Assembly (NCBI RefSeq): GCF_901472535.1
Contig: NZ_LR590470.1
Location: 124,001-188,000 of the forward strand
Origin: Sphingobacterium daejeonense
GTDB lineage: Bacteria > Bacteroidota > Bacteroidia > Sphingobacteriales > Sphingobacteriaceae
Length of the DNA stretch: 64,000 nucleotides
Direction of reading: 5' to 3'
A program made the translations under genes and the position numbers. The notes beneath the pieces were generated by a model that did not search any database, had not been told where the DNA came from, and saw only the letters and a program-made list of their open reading frames with translations. Position 1 is the first letter of the stretch; each line of letters opens with the position of its first letter. Positions 10,398-18,628 of this stretch are shown here, in pieces.

Positions 10398-11324
10398 TCA
10401 ATATTTCGCTTTGTATAATGGATTAAGCCATTGAAAGCGAATAATATCGTTTTGATCATAAGGCGGACAAGCACCACTGCTCTGTGTTACAAATCCACTG
10501 ATCATCGCTGAAAAATCCATGACGTCCTCAATCAACAACTCTTCGGCAGTTTGAAAGCGTTTGGTTAGGAACGCTGCCAAAAAAGAATCACCACTGCCAA
10601 TCGTGTCATTGATCTCCACGCGATATGCAGGAAAATGATACACAAGTTCCAAGGATTTTGAATAATATACCGCACCTTCCGCACCATAGGTGATCACTGC
10701 TTCTTGCAACTGGTAGATATCCATCAGAGCCCATACCCGCTCGACGTCACGCTCCATATCCAAATTTGTCCAGGAAGAAATCTTCTGCAGTTCGGCCTTG
10801 TTCATCTTGACCAAGTCTGCTTTGGAGAGTAATTCCAATACCCGTTCTTCCGTGTAAAAAGGTGTTCTCAGATTGACATCGAAAACCTTAAAGTTAGCCA
10901 CTTCCAATAGTCGGATAAGCGTATCATACGATACTTCATTTCTGGAAGAAAGGCTTCCGAACACAAAGAAATCGGCATTCTTCACCATATCCAATCCTTG
11001 CGCATCCGTCTGGATGAAATCCCAGGCCACAGGAAAGACAATTTCGTAATGTACTTCTTTGTCTTCACCAATCTGTACCTCTACGGTAGAAGTCGGGTAT
11101 ACATCATCCTTTTGAAACAGGGCTGTGGGCACACCGAGATCCCTGCACAATGCTTCGATTTCCTGGCCATTTTCGTCTTCGCCAATACGCGTCAACATAG
11201 CCGTAGATACGCCCAAGCGGTTCAAATGATAAGATACATTCAGCGGGGCCCCGCCTAATTTTTTTCCTGTGGGAAGATTATCCCATAATACTTCTCCAAA
11301 ACAAACGGCTTTATACGACATCAT
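10398..11324 (-). CDS. PfkB-family carbohydrate kinase, probable fructokinase
   Basis: 308-aa ribokinase-fold sugar kinase. The N-terminal substrate signature GGAPLNVSYHLNRLG and the C-terminal ATP/catalytic signature DTIGSGDSFLAAFL, with the base Asp, are intact. In a locus with GH32 enzymes the likely reaction is ATP + D-fructose to fructose 6-phosphate, feeding glycolysis. Cytoplasmic; no signal peptide. It lies 17 bp downstream of the MFS porter and 42 bp upstream of susC in one operon. Two start codons are adjacent (11324 and 11321). Other PfkB sugars cannot be excluded from sequence alone, but context strongly favours fructose. Confidence 0.88.
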   Translation of the reverse strand: MMSYKAVCFGEVLWDNLPTGKKLGGAPLNVSYHLNRLGVSTAMLTRIGEDENGQEIEALCRDLGVPTALFQKDDVYPTSTVEVQIGEDKEVHYEIVFPVAWDFIQTDAQGLDMVKNADFFVFGSLSSRNEVSYDTLIRLLEVANFKVFDVNLRTPFYTEERVLELLSKADLVKMNKAELQKISSWTNLDMERDVERVWALMDIYQLQEAVITYGAEGAVYYSKSLELVYHFPAYRVEINDTIGSGDSFLAAFLTKRFQTAEELLIEDVMDFSAMISGFVTQSSGACPPYDQNDIIRFQWLNPLYKAKY

Positions 11325-11340
11325 ATACTCCTTCCTTATC

Positions 11341-12672
11341 TTAGTGTAAATTAATTGTGCGATCCATACTTTCCAATGTTCTTCCTTTGGTTTCGGGCAT
11401 CATCTTCCACACGAACAGTAATTGAAGCACCATAAACCCGGCAAAGACCATAAACGTGTTACCTCCACCGAGCAATTCAGTTAATGCCGGAAAGAAAAAG
11501 GTAATAATGGCGGCCATAACCCAATGTGTCAGACTACCTAATGTCTGGCCTTTAGCCCGGACTTCGTTGGGAAATATTTCGGAGATAAACACCCAGATCA
11601 CAGCACCTTGTGAAAATGCAAAAAAAGCAATGTAGATCATCAGATAAACTAAGATCAATATACCGTCTGTCTGACCTGAATAGAACGAAACGGATACTAA
11701 TGCTAAAGATGCAATCAAACCGAATGAACCGATCAACATCATCTTACGACGACCTACCTTATCAATAAAATTCAAAGCCAACAACGTGAATGCAAAATTG
11801 ACGATGCCGATCCCTACCGTAGACAACAGGGAACTCTGGGCTCCCAAACCAGCCATTTCGAATACCCTTGGTGCGTAGTAAATAATAGCATTAATCCCAG
11901 AGACCTGATTGAATACAGCAAAAAGAACCGCCAATATAACCGGGGTACGGTATTCTTTTGAGAAAAGGCTTTCCTTCTTGTTTGCCGCCAGCGATCGGGC
12001 ATGGCTCTGCGAAATAGATTCTAATTCCTGCTCATAAGTGGAAGGATCTATACACTTCAATATGGACTCAGCTTCCGCTTTTTTATTACGGTTTACCAAT
12101 AACCAACGAGGACTCTCTGGCACCAAGAAAATCAGCGCAAAGAATAAAGCGGCCGGAAATGCCTGTACGCCTAACATCCAACGCCATGACTCTTCGCCTC
12201 CCTGCCCAATCAGGTAATTGGATAAATAAGCAATTAGAATCCCGAATACCACATTAAACTGGAAAAGACCAACTAGCTTGCCGCGTGATTTTGCCGGGGA
12301 TATTTCCGATATATATATAGGTGCAGTCACCGAGGACACCCCTACCCCTATCCCTCCCAAGAAACGGAACAGGATAAATATCGACCAATCGGTCGCTAAC
12401 GCCGTACCTATCGCAGCAAAGAAATAAAGTACTGCAATAATGAATAGGGTATTCTTACGGCCGATCTTGTCGGATGGCCATGCGCCTAACGCGGCACCCG
12501 CGACTGTACCTATTAAAGCGATAGCCATGGTTAGCCCGTGCTGAAACTCACTCAAATTCCAATAAATCTGTACAGCTCTTTCTGCTCCTGAAATTACGGC
12601 AGTGTCAAACCCAAAAAGGAAACCACCTAATGCGACCACGAAGGACCACGTCAAAACATTGTTTCTACCCAT
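11341..12672 (-). CDS. MFS sugar porter, probable fructose:H+ symporter
   Basis: 443 aa, 12 predicted membrane segments, sugar-porter (GLUT/XylE) subfamily. Visible family motifs: GFDTAVISGA in helix 1, DKIGRKNTL between helices 2 and 3, PESPRWLL after helix 6, GRR in the 8-9 loop, and PETKGRTLE at the C-terminus. First gene of the operon and followed by fructokinase, so it probably moves free fructose released by the GH32 enzymes across the inner membrane. The equivalent gene is the inner-membrane permease of the Bacteroides fructan locus. One clean frame. Confidence 0.9.
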   Translation of the reverse strand: MGRNNVLTWSFVVALGGFLFGFDTAVISGAERAVQIYWNLSEFQHGLTMAIALIGTVAGAALGAWPSDKIGRKNTLFIIAVLYFFAAIGTALATDWSIFILFRFLGGIGVGVSSVTAPIYISEISPAKSRGKLVGLFQFNVVFGILIAYLSNYLIGQGGEESWRWMLGVQAFPAALFFALIFLVPESPRWLLVNRNKKAEAESILKCIDPSTYEQELESISQSHARSLAANKKESLFSKEYRTPVILAVLFAVFNQVSGINAIIYYAPRVFEMAGLGAQSSLLSTVGIGIVNFAFTLLALNFIDKVGRRKMMLIGSFGLIASLALVSVSFYSGQTDGILILVYLMIYIAFFAFSQGAVIWVFISEIFPNEVRAKGQTLGSLTHWVMAAIITFFFPALTELLGGGNTFMVFAGFMVLQLLFVWKMMPETKGRTLESMDRTINLH

Positions 12673-12821
12673 GTGAATATTTATAATTGATGATACTAAG
12701 GTAGAACAAGATTTAAGAGCATGCCACCTCTTTAGTACACAAAAAAATTAAATATTATATCTTTTTAAAAACAAAACACAATAAACTGATTAACAACAAT
12801 TTAATACTTAACAAGTATTTC

Positions 12822-12861
12822 CTCATGTTAAAAAAATGAACATTTACTTTTACTCATGTTA
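12822..12861. promoter_or_regulatory. Candidate operator: direct repeat CTCATGTTA spaced 31 bp
   Basis: The 9-mer CTCATGTTA occurs at 12822-12830 and 12853-12861. The 31-bp start-to-start distance is about three helical turns, and each copy is followed by an A-rich tract and CATTT. The first copy also overlaps a short inverted repeat ATGTT/AACAT. It lies in the 299-bp AT-rich gap between the divergent MFS porter and hybrid regulator genes, about 150 bp upstream of the operon start. This suits tandem half-sites of an AraC-type output domain. Function is inferred. Confidence 0.35.
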
Positions 12862-12971
12862 CACATTTCAAGAAATTCATTTCTACCTGAATACCGTTGT
12901 CCATTTCACTTCTTATCTTAAAACACAAAAAAAATGTATATTGGTACCTCTAATCTGGAACATTGTCCATT

Positions 12972-15734
12972 ATGCCAACTAAAAAACTTTGGATATTATG
13001 CATACTTATATCATTCATCAGTCTAAGTGGCTGTCATAAGAAAAGTTCGTCCAAAAAGTTAAGAATAGCCTTTTCGCAATGCATAGGTTCTGATGCCTGG
13101 CGTGAAACCATGCTCAAGGAGATGAAAAGGGAATTGTCTTTCCATCCCCACATCGAATTTCTTTACACCGACGCTGGCGGTGACAACCAAAAGCAGATCG
13201 AACAAGTACGGGAGTTTTTGAAGCAGGATATCGACCTGCTCATCATCTCCCCAAACGAAGCGGAGCCACTCACACCTATTGTAGATAGTGTATTCAGGCA
13301 AAATATTCCTGTTATCGTGACCGACCGTAAGACGTCCTCGGGTCTATACAACGCCTATGTAGGAGCCGATAATCACGCTATAGGTGCCTTGGCTGCCCAA
13401 TACCTATCTAACCACCTGCAAGTGCCGAGTAAAATTGTACTCGTTACCGGACTTCCTGGCACGTCTGCCTCAGTCGAACGTGAAAAAGGATTTAGGGAAG
13501 CGGTAAAGGAGTATCCACACCTCCAGATCAAAAAAACGATCAGTGGACAGTGGCTTAAAACAAGCACCATCGGAGAAATTCAAGCAAATATATCTGATTT
13601 TCAAAATGTTGACGCTATCTTTGCATTTAACGACCAAATGGCAATGGGCGCCATCCAAAGTTTAAAAACCAACCCTAAAGCTTCTTCTCAGCTGATAGTT
13701 GGTGTGGATGCCCTTCCGGGTGGGGGAAATGGCCTTGAAGAAATCCTGAATGGACAAATGACAGCATCACTGCTTTATCCAACAGGGGGTGCAGAATCCA
13801 TAAAAACCGCATTGGCTATTCTTTATAAACAGTCCTACCAAAGGGAGAACCTCCTTAACACAGCTGTAGTAGACAAAACGAATGCATCCCTGCTCAACCT
13901 GCAGTATCAGAAGATCGATGACCAACAAAATGATATCGATAGGCAACAGCAGTTGCTTGATGATCAGCAACGTATATACAACAGTCAAAAGACTACACTC
14001 AATGTTCTGATCGTAAGCCTCGTGTTAGCGGTTGTCTTTGGCGGCATTGCCATCATAGCCTTAAAAAGCAACTGGGAGAAGAACAAGCATTTGGAACTGC
14101 AGAACAACGAAATCGTGCAACAACAAAATCAGCTTATCCAAATGAGCAACCAGATCAAAGAATCGTCCGACGCACGGAGCAACTTTTTTACCAATATATC
14201 GCACGAGTTCAAAACGCCGCTTACCCTGATCATTACTCCGCTGGAAGACCTTATGTATCAAGATGGTCTCCCGAAAGAAACCGTACACCAAATGGAGCGG
14301 ATGAAACGAAATGCAGAAAAGTTGTTAAAACTCGTCAACGAACTTATTGATATACAGCGATTTTCGAAGGAAAAACTTAGCCTGCAAGCGTCACCACACG
14401 ATCTCAATAAATTCATGAGCCGCATCGTACAATCTTTCAAACCGCTTTCCATCAAAAAGAAAATAGCCATCACTTACAGTAACCCGACATCGGTGCAATT
14501 GCTCTGGTTTGACAGCAACCTGATGGAAAAGGTCTTTGATAACATTATCTCCAATGCGCTCAAGTTCACCGACAAACATGGCCGTATCGATATTCGTACA
14601 GAATTAAATCAGTTTGGCGACCACCTTCTGATCCGTATCATTGATAATGGAAAAGGCATTAGCCGGGAACATATCGATCATATCTTCGATCCGTTTTATC
14701 AAGGTGTCAGAAGCCACGAGGGTTCGGGTATAGGTCTCGCTTTGGCTAAAGAGATCGTTACGATGCATCATGGGCAGATCACGGTCAGTAGCAAAGAAAA
14801 TGAAGGCACTTCGTTCACATTACGTCTACCCGTAGGTGACCAACATCTGACCGATGAAGAGAAGGATCTCTCGCCACTCCCTATGCCTGCGGAGGTATTG
14901 AAATCCAACATTATCCTGGGTGATGAACCTCCGGAAATAGACCGTTGCCTTGTTATACACAAAGGACACGTACATAGCATTTTGGTTGTTGACGATCATT
15001 TTGATATATTAGATCTGCTGGTGGAAAAACTTCAGGATCACTACAACCTCTACACAGCGCCAAATGCGGAACAGGCGATGAAAATTGCACTAAAATCTGT
15101 TCCTGATCTTATTATCACCGACGTCATGATGCCCGGAAAAAGCGGGTTTGATCTGGTCAAAACCCTTAAGGCAGATACACGTACCTCCCACGTACCCATT
15201 ATCGTCCTTTCGGCCATAGATTCGGAAGAGAACAAACTTGAAGGGGCAAGGGCACGGGCAGATGCATATATTACGAAACCGTTCCATCTGGAGAGATTAT
15301 TGGCGACCGCTGCAAATCTGATCAAATCCCGTGAAGACCTTAAAGGTCGTTATCAAAGCGAAATCAATATTACCAATATCACATCAGACAAAACCACGTC
15401 AGATATAGATCGCGCTTTCTTGAATAACCTCTCGGCTATCGTCGAGACACATCTTGCTAACCCGAAGCTCACGGTAGAAGATATTGCCGAGCAGATGAAT
15501 ATTTCCCGTATCCAACTGTACCGACGGGTCAAGTCGCTGTTAGACTGTGGCGTAAACGATTATATTCTTACCCGAAGACTCAAAAAGGCGAAACATCTTA
15601 TCATGGAGGGTTACAACATCAATGAAATAACAGACAAAGTAGGTTTTGCCTCATCCACCTATTTTGCGACAGCTTTCAAAAAAGCCTATGGCATGAGCCC
15701 AACCTCATTTAAGAAAAATCCAGGGGGAGTGTAA
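12972..15734 (+). CDS. Hybrid two-component system regulator with periplasmic sugar-binding domain
   Basis: About 920 aa from the ATG at 12972, preferred over an upstream TTG at 12963. Domains in order: signal with SGC (about 20-24); periplasmic-binding-protein/LacI-like sensor (about 30-300, RIAFSQCIGSDAWRE, VIVTDRK, VGADNHAIG); membrane helix near 340-360; dimerisation/phosphoacceptor domain with NISHEFKTPL; ATPase domain with N, G1 and G2 boxes (NIISNALKFT, DNGKGIS, GSGIGLALAKE). A receiver follows (ILVVDDHFDI, ITDVMMPGKSGF, KPF), then an AraC-type helix-turn-helix (ISRIQLYRRVKSL, GFASSTYFATAFKKAYG). This is the architecture of BT1754, the fructose-sensing regulator of the B. thetaiotaomicron fructan locus. 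It lies divergent to the operon it presumably activates; fructose as ligand is inferred. Confidence 0.93.
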   Translation: MPTKKLWILCILISFISLSGCHKKSSSKKLRIAFSQCIGSDAWRETMLKEMKRELSFHPHIEFLYTDAGGDNQKQIEQVREFLKQDIDLLIISPNEAEPLTPIVDSVFRQNIPVIVTDRKTSSGLYNAYVGADNHAIGALAAQYLSNHLQVPSKIVLVTGLPGTSASVEREKGFREAVKEYPHLQIKKTISGQWLKTSTIGEIQANISDFQNVDAIFAFNDQMAMGAIQSLKTNPKASSQLIVGVDALPGGGNGLEEILNGQMTASLLYPTGGAESIKTALAILYKQSYQRENLLNTAVVDKTNASLLNLQYQKIDDQQNDIDRQQQLLDDQQRIYNSQKTTLNVLIVSLVLAVVFGGIAIIALKSNWEKNKHLELQNNEIVQQQNQLIQMSNQIKESSDARSNFFTNISHEFKTPLTLIITPLEDLMYQDGLPKETVHQMERMKRNAEKLLKLVNELIDIQRFSKEKLSLQASPHDLNKFMSRIVQSFKPLSIKKKIAITYSNPTSVQLLWFDSNLMEKVFDNIISNALKFTDKHGRIDIRTELNQFGDHLLIRIIDNGKGISREHIDHIFDPFYQGVRSHEGSGIGLALAKEIVTMHHGQITVSSKENEGTSFTLRLPVGDQHLTDEEKDLSPLPMPAEVLKSNIILGDEPPEIDRCLVIHKGHVHSILVVDDHFDILDLLVEKLQDHYNLYTAPNAEQAMKIALKSVPDLIITDVMMPGKSGFDLVKTLKADTRTSHVPIIVLSAIDSEENKLEGARARADAYITKPFHLERLLATAANLIKSREDLKGRYQSEINITNITSDKTTSDIDRAFLNNLSAIVETHLANPKLTVEDIAEQMNISRIQLYRRVKSLLDCGVNDYILTRRLKKAKHLIMEGYNINEITDKVGFASSTYFATAFKKAYGMSPTSFKKNPGGV

Positions 15735-15757
15735 ATCGTTTACAAAGGAATTTCGGG

Positions 15758-16312
15758 CTATTGTTTGTAAATTTTCTCCAATGTCTCCTGTAATTCTTCG
15801 CCCTTGATATTACGGGCGACTACAACGCCATCCGGATCAATAAGCACATTACTCGGAATAAACCTGACACCATAAAGTGCCACTGCTTCCGTATTCCAGA
15901 ACGCCAGATCCGACACCTGTGCCCAGTCTAGTCCATCATCCTTTATCGCTTTCAGCCAGCTCGCTTTGTCTTTGTCCAGAGATACCCCAAAGACGGTAAA
16001 ACCCTTATCCTTGTATTTTCTATATGCCGCTACAATATTGGGATTTTCCCTTCGGCAAGGGCCACACCATGCTGCCCAAAAATCCAGTAAAACATAACCT
16101 TTGCCCAGATGATCAGAAAACCGGACTTTTTCTCCGTTAGGACCTGTAGACACGAAATCTATGGCCTTATTTCCAGGAGCTACTGCAGCTTGCTTTTCTG
16201 CCAGACCTCGCAAAATCTGTACATATTGCGAACCACCCAAAGACGGATCTAATAAGGCTAGATGCGCATTGATCTCTTCAGGAGACAGATTGTAAGAATA
16301 ATTGCGAAACAA
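15758..16312 (-). pseudogene. 5'-truncated TlpA/thioredoxin-like protein
   Basis: The 184 residues cover the C-terminal thioredoxin domain of a TlpA-type protein, with the redox motif WCGPCR and the strands VLLDFWAAW and FTVFGVSLD. It closely resembles the C-terminal half of the intact 375-aa paralogue at 38582-39709, but the N-terminal DUF4369-like half and signal peptide are missing. The frame is open only to about 16330 and no ATG is available; the TTG at 16312 is a formal start. The gene ends exactly where the efflux-adaptor fragment at 16326 begins on the other strand, so both are cut at one junction. Composition resembles the fructan locus. Without a signal peptide the fragment is unlikely to work in the periplasm. 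Confidence 0.7.
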
Positions 16313-16325
16313 TACATATGGATAA

Positions 16326-17173
16326 GTACAAGCAGGTCAAATCTTAGCCATCTTGGATGCCCCTGAATTAAAATCACAGCAAAATGCAGCCGAATCAAGA
16401 TTGCAGTCCCAACAGGCATTATATCTTGCTAGTAAAGCAACGTACGATCGTCTTTTACAAACCAGTAAGACACCTGGTACCATTTCGTCCAATGATCTCG
16501 AACAGGCGTATGCAAAACAACAATCAGATTTGGCTCAATTGAAAGCGGCTAGAGCTGCTAGTAATGAAGTTACCGATACCAGAGAATATCTAGTCATCAG
16601 AGCACCTTTTAGTGGTATAATCACCGCAAGGAATGTTAGTGCAGGAGCCATTGTTGGTCCATCAGGCAAAGGCTCAGAATTACCGATCTTTTCATTGGTA
16701 GAACAAAAGAAATTACGCCTTGTAGTAAGCGTTCCTGACGCATATTCTATAAAGCTGGAGAAGTAAAATTTACCATTGCATCAATACCCAAGGATACCTT
16801 AATAGCTAAAATTTCCAGAACAGCCGGAGCATTGGATAGTAGGCTTCGTTCTCAACGTATTGAAATGGATGTTCAGAACAATAACCGTAAACTATTACCG
16901 GGAATGGTTACTGAAATCATCGTTCCTTTGCAAAGCGATGAAAACGCACTTACCTTACCATCTTCGGCAGTATTGAGTGCTACGACAGGAACGTTCGTTA
17001 TTCGGGTAAATAACAAGAAAGCAGAATGGGTTCCTATTAAGCAAGGGATTACAGCAAATGGAATGACCGAAGTAATTGCACAAATATCAATACAGGACAA
17101 AATCGTAAAACAGGCAAGTGAAGAGATACGTGATGGCTCTCCTGTTAACACACAATCATATGGGAATTATTGA
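16326..17173 (+). pseudogene. RND efflux membrane-fusion protein (HlyD/AcrA type), 5'-truncated and frameshifted
   Basis: The reading frame opens abruptly at 16326 (VQAGQILAILDAPEL), inside the first lipoyl half-motif of a membrane-fusion protein. It then shows a coiled-coil hairpin (about 16353-16580), the second lipoyl half-motif (YLVIRAPFSGIITARNVSAGA) and the beta-barrel/proximal domain (KLLPGMVTEIIVPL, SAVLSATTGTFV). The N-terminal signal peptide and first strand are absent. One A is missing near 16751, splitting the frame (YSIK then AGEVKFTI). No RND pump or TolC gene follows. It is a gene remnant at the edge of a rearrangement, probably carried with the rteC region behind it. Base composition is more AT-rich than the fructan locus on the left. 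Confidence 0.75.
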
Positions 17174-17257
17174 TTGCAAAGCTATTGTATTAGCTGATGG
17201 AACCGTGTGCTCGTCGCTAATGGAGTTTGTTAATTCAACAAAATATTAGTTAGAGAG

Positions 17258-18106
17258 ATGAATAATTACTATAAGAAAACAATCCAAAAATTAGAAACAG
17301 AAATTGCTGAATTGACATCCGAGTTTGGCAATTCACTACTTTTCTATGAAAGGAGTATCGACTTAATTATTCAAAAGATGATGTTGCTAAAGGAATTTTT
17401 ACAATCGAATAACTTTAATAGTATAGAAGATGAAATCAATTTTTTCAAAGTACAAAAACCAAGTGTTATTTCCAAGCTCATCTATTTTAACGCCATTTAC
17501 AAAATTGAAGCTAAAAAACCTTATGGTGGAAAGCAGGCTATAGAAACCTATTTAAACAACGAAATGTTGGAACTTAAAAGGTTTTATGACAAGAATGCTG
17601 AATTTTATAAATATTATAGAACGGGCAGTAATTATCTTGACCATAAGTATTTTGTGAGAGGAGAACATGATATTAAGTTAAGCCTCGATACCTATTATTT
17701 TGAGGCAGATCACACCTTTTCAACATCCCATGACTATAAAGTTGCCAAGATTATTGCAAATGATTTAATACAAACATATCTAAAAAAACGACTTGCCAAT
17801 ATCACGAATGGTGAAGATACGGATGGGCTAAAAAGAGATGGACAATCTTTAACCTGGACGACCAACAAAACTGACCTCATAGAACTTATTTATGCTTTAC
17901 ATACTCAAGAGGTTTTTAATAACGGAAATATTGACATAAAGGTCATTGCAACCTGTTTTGAACAGTTATTCAATATCGATTTGGGAGACTTCTATCATAC
18001 CTACTTAGAACTAAGAAACAGGAAGAAAAACCCAACGAAATTTCTTGATTTATTACGTGATGGTCTAATTAAAAAAATGGATGCCCAAGACGAAAAAATA
18101 GGATGA
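17258..18106 (+). CDS. RteC-family protein, conjugative-transposon regulator homologue
   Basis: 282 aa, of usual RteC length, with the family pattern: an N-terminal helical region (MNNYYKKTIQKLETEIAEL), a central GSNYLDHKYFVRG and LDTYYFEADHTFSTSHDYKVAKI block, and a C-terminal winged-helix-like part (WTTNKTDLIELIYALHTQEVFNNG). In CTnDOT-type elements RteC activates the excision operon after tetracycline induction of RteA/B. Here no rteA/B, tet gene, integrase, excisionase or tra gene is visible, so it is an orphan and probably marks the remains of an integrative conjugative element. Its stop codon overlaps the start of a 58-aa membrane protein. AT-rich, like the flanking chromosome. Confidence 0.85.
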   Translation: MNNYYKKTIQKLETEIAELTSEFGNSLLFYERSIDLIIQKMMLLKEFLQSNNFNSIEDEINFFKVQKPSVISKLIYFNAIYKIEAKKPYGGKQAIETYLNNEMLELKRFYDKNAEFYKYYRTGSNYLDHKYFVRGEHDIKLSLDTYYFEADHTFSTSHDYKVAKIIANDLIQTYLKKRLANITNGEDTDGLKRDGQSLTWTTNKTDLIELIYALHTQEVFNNGNIDIKVIATCFEQLFNIDLGDFYHTYLELRNRKKNPTKFLDLLRDGLIKKMDAQDEKIG

Positions 18107-18279
18107 AGTATATAATATTCATCCTATTTTTTGTATTTTTGGAACAGATTTACAGAGAATATAGGAAGTTGAATGCAACAAGCACCATTACTAAATCGTT
18201 ACCGATAGAAATCCCCATTCTTGTAAGCTACTCTTTATTAGTCAGTTTGGGCTCTATTAATTTTTTTCATAAAAAATAA
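18103..18279 (+). CDS. Small 58-aa membrane protein translationally coupled to rteC
   Basis: An ATG at 18103 overlaps the rteC stop (ATGA arrangement). The frame encodes 58 residues: an N-terminal hydrophobic helix (IIFILFFVFLEQIY), a short polar linker (REYRKLNATSTITKSLP), a second hydrophobic stretch (IPILVSYSLLVSLGSI) and a basic end (FFHKK). That is a two-pass inner-membrane protein layout. The coupling to rteC supports it being expressed. No family is recognised and no function is proposed. Confidence 0.55.
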   Translation: MKYIIFILFFVFLEQIYREYRKLNATSTITKSLPIEIPILVSYSLLVSLGSINFFHKK

Positions 18280-18572
18280 TTAGTTGGATTAATAATTGGC
18301 CAAAGCTAAAATGATTTTATCGAATCCTAACAAAATTCAGGGACCTAAAAACCGTAATTACGGAAAATATATTTTACAATATCTGTTCCTCGAGAGAAAT
18401 AACCGCCAATAATGTTAAAGTTACCGTTCTAAAAGTCCCCTCTCGAATCTCCATTAAGTTTGTTAAATATTCCCCATCCGTCAAATTATCGCGGTTTATT
18501 TGCCAAGTAATTGAGAATTAATCATAAATAAACCAGAACCTAATAAAAATATAACAGGAATATGTGAAAAAT
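18280..18572. other. Intergenic stretch, no gene seen
   Basis: AT-rich non-coding sequence between the rteC unit and typA. It contains GTTTATTTGC near 18496-18505, one mismatch from the GTANNTTTGC core used by CTnDOT-family integrases. That is too weak to call an attachment site. Confidence 0.3.
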
Positions 18573-18601
18573 GAGGTGCAAAATATATATCTTTGCACCT
18601 C
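18573..18601 (+). promoter_or_regulatory. typA promoter with a 10-bp inverted repeat around the -7 box
   Basis: A Bacteroidota -7 element TATCTTTG lies at 18588-18595, 34 bases before the typA start. It is enclosed by a perfect 10-bp inverted repeat, GAGGTGCAAA (18573-18582) and TTTGCACCTC (18592-18601). The right arm overlaps the -7 box, so the palindrome could be an operator or a start-site hairpin. Confidence 0.5.
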
Positions 18602-18628
18602 TTATTTTTTATAACACATTATTGCTCA

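Noticed and set aside
14061..15325. Several minus-strand frames of 60-90 codons inside the hybrid regulator
   Set aside because: Antisense shadows without start context or recognisable protein features.
18496..18505. GTTTATTTGC as a CTnDOT-like attachment core near rteC
   Set aside because: One mismatch to a loose 10-base pattern in AT-rich DNA, with no integrase and no second copy seen.
18593..18628. Longer typA start at TTG 18593
   Set aside because: It would begin inside the -7 promoter box; the ATG at 18629 gives the normal N-terminus MQNIRNIAII.
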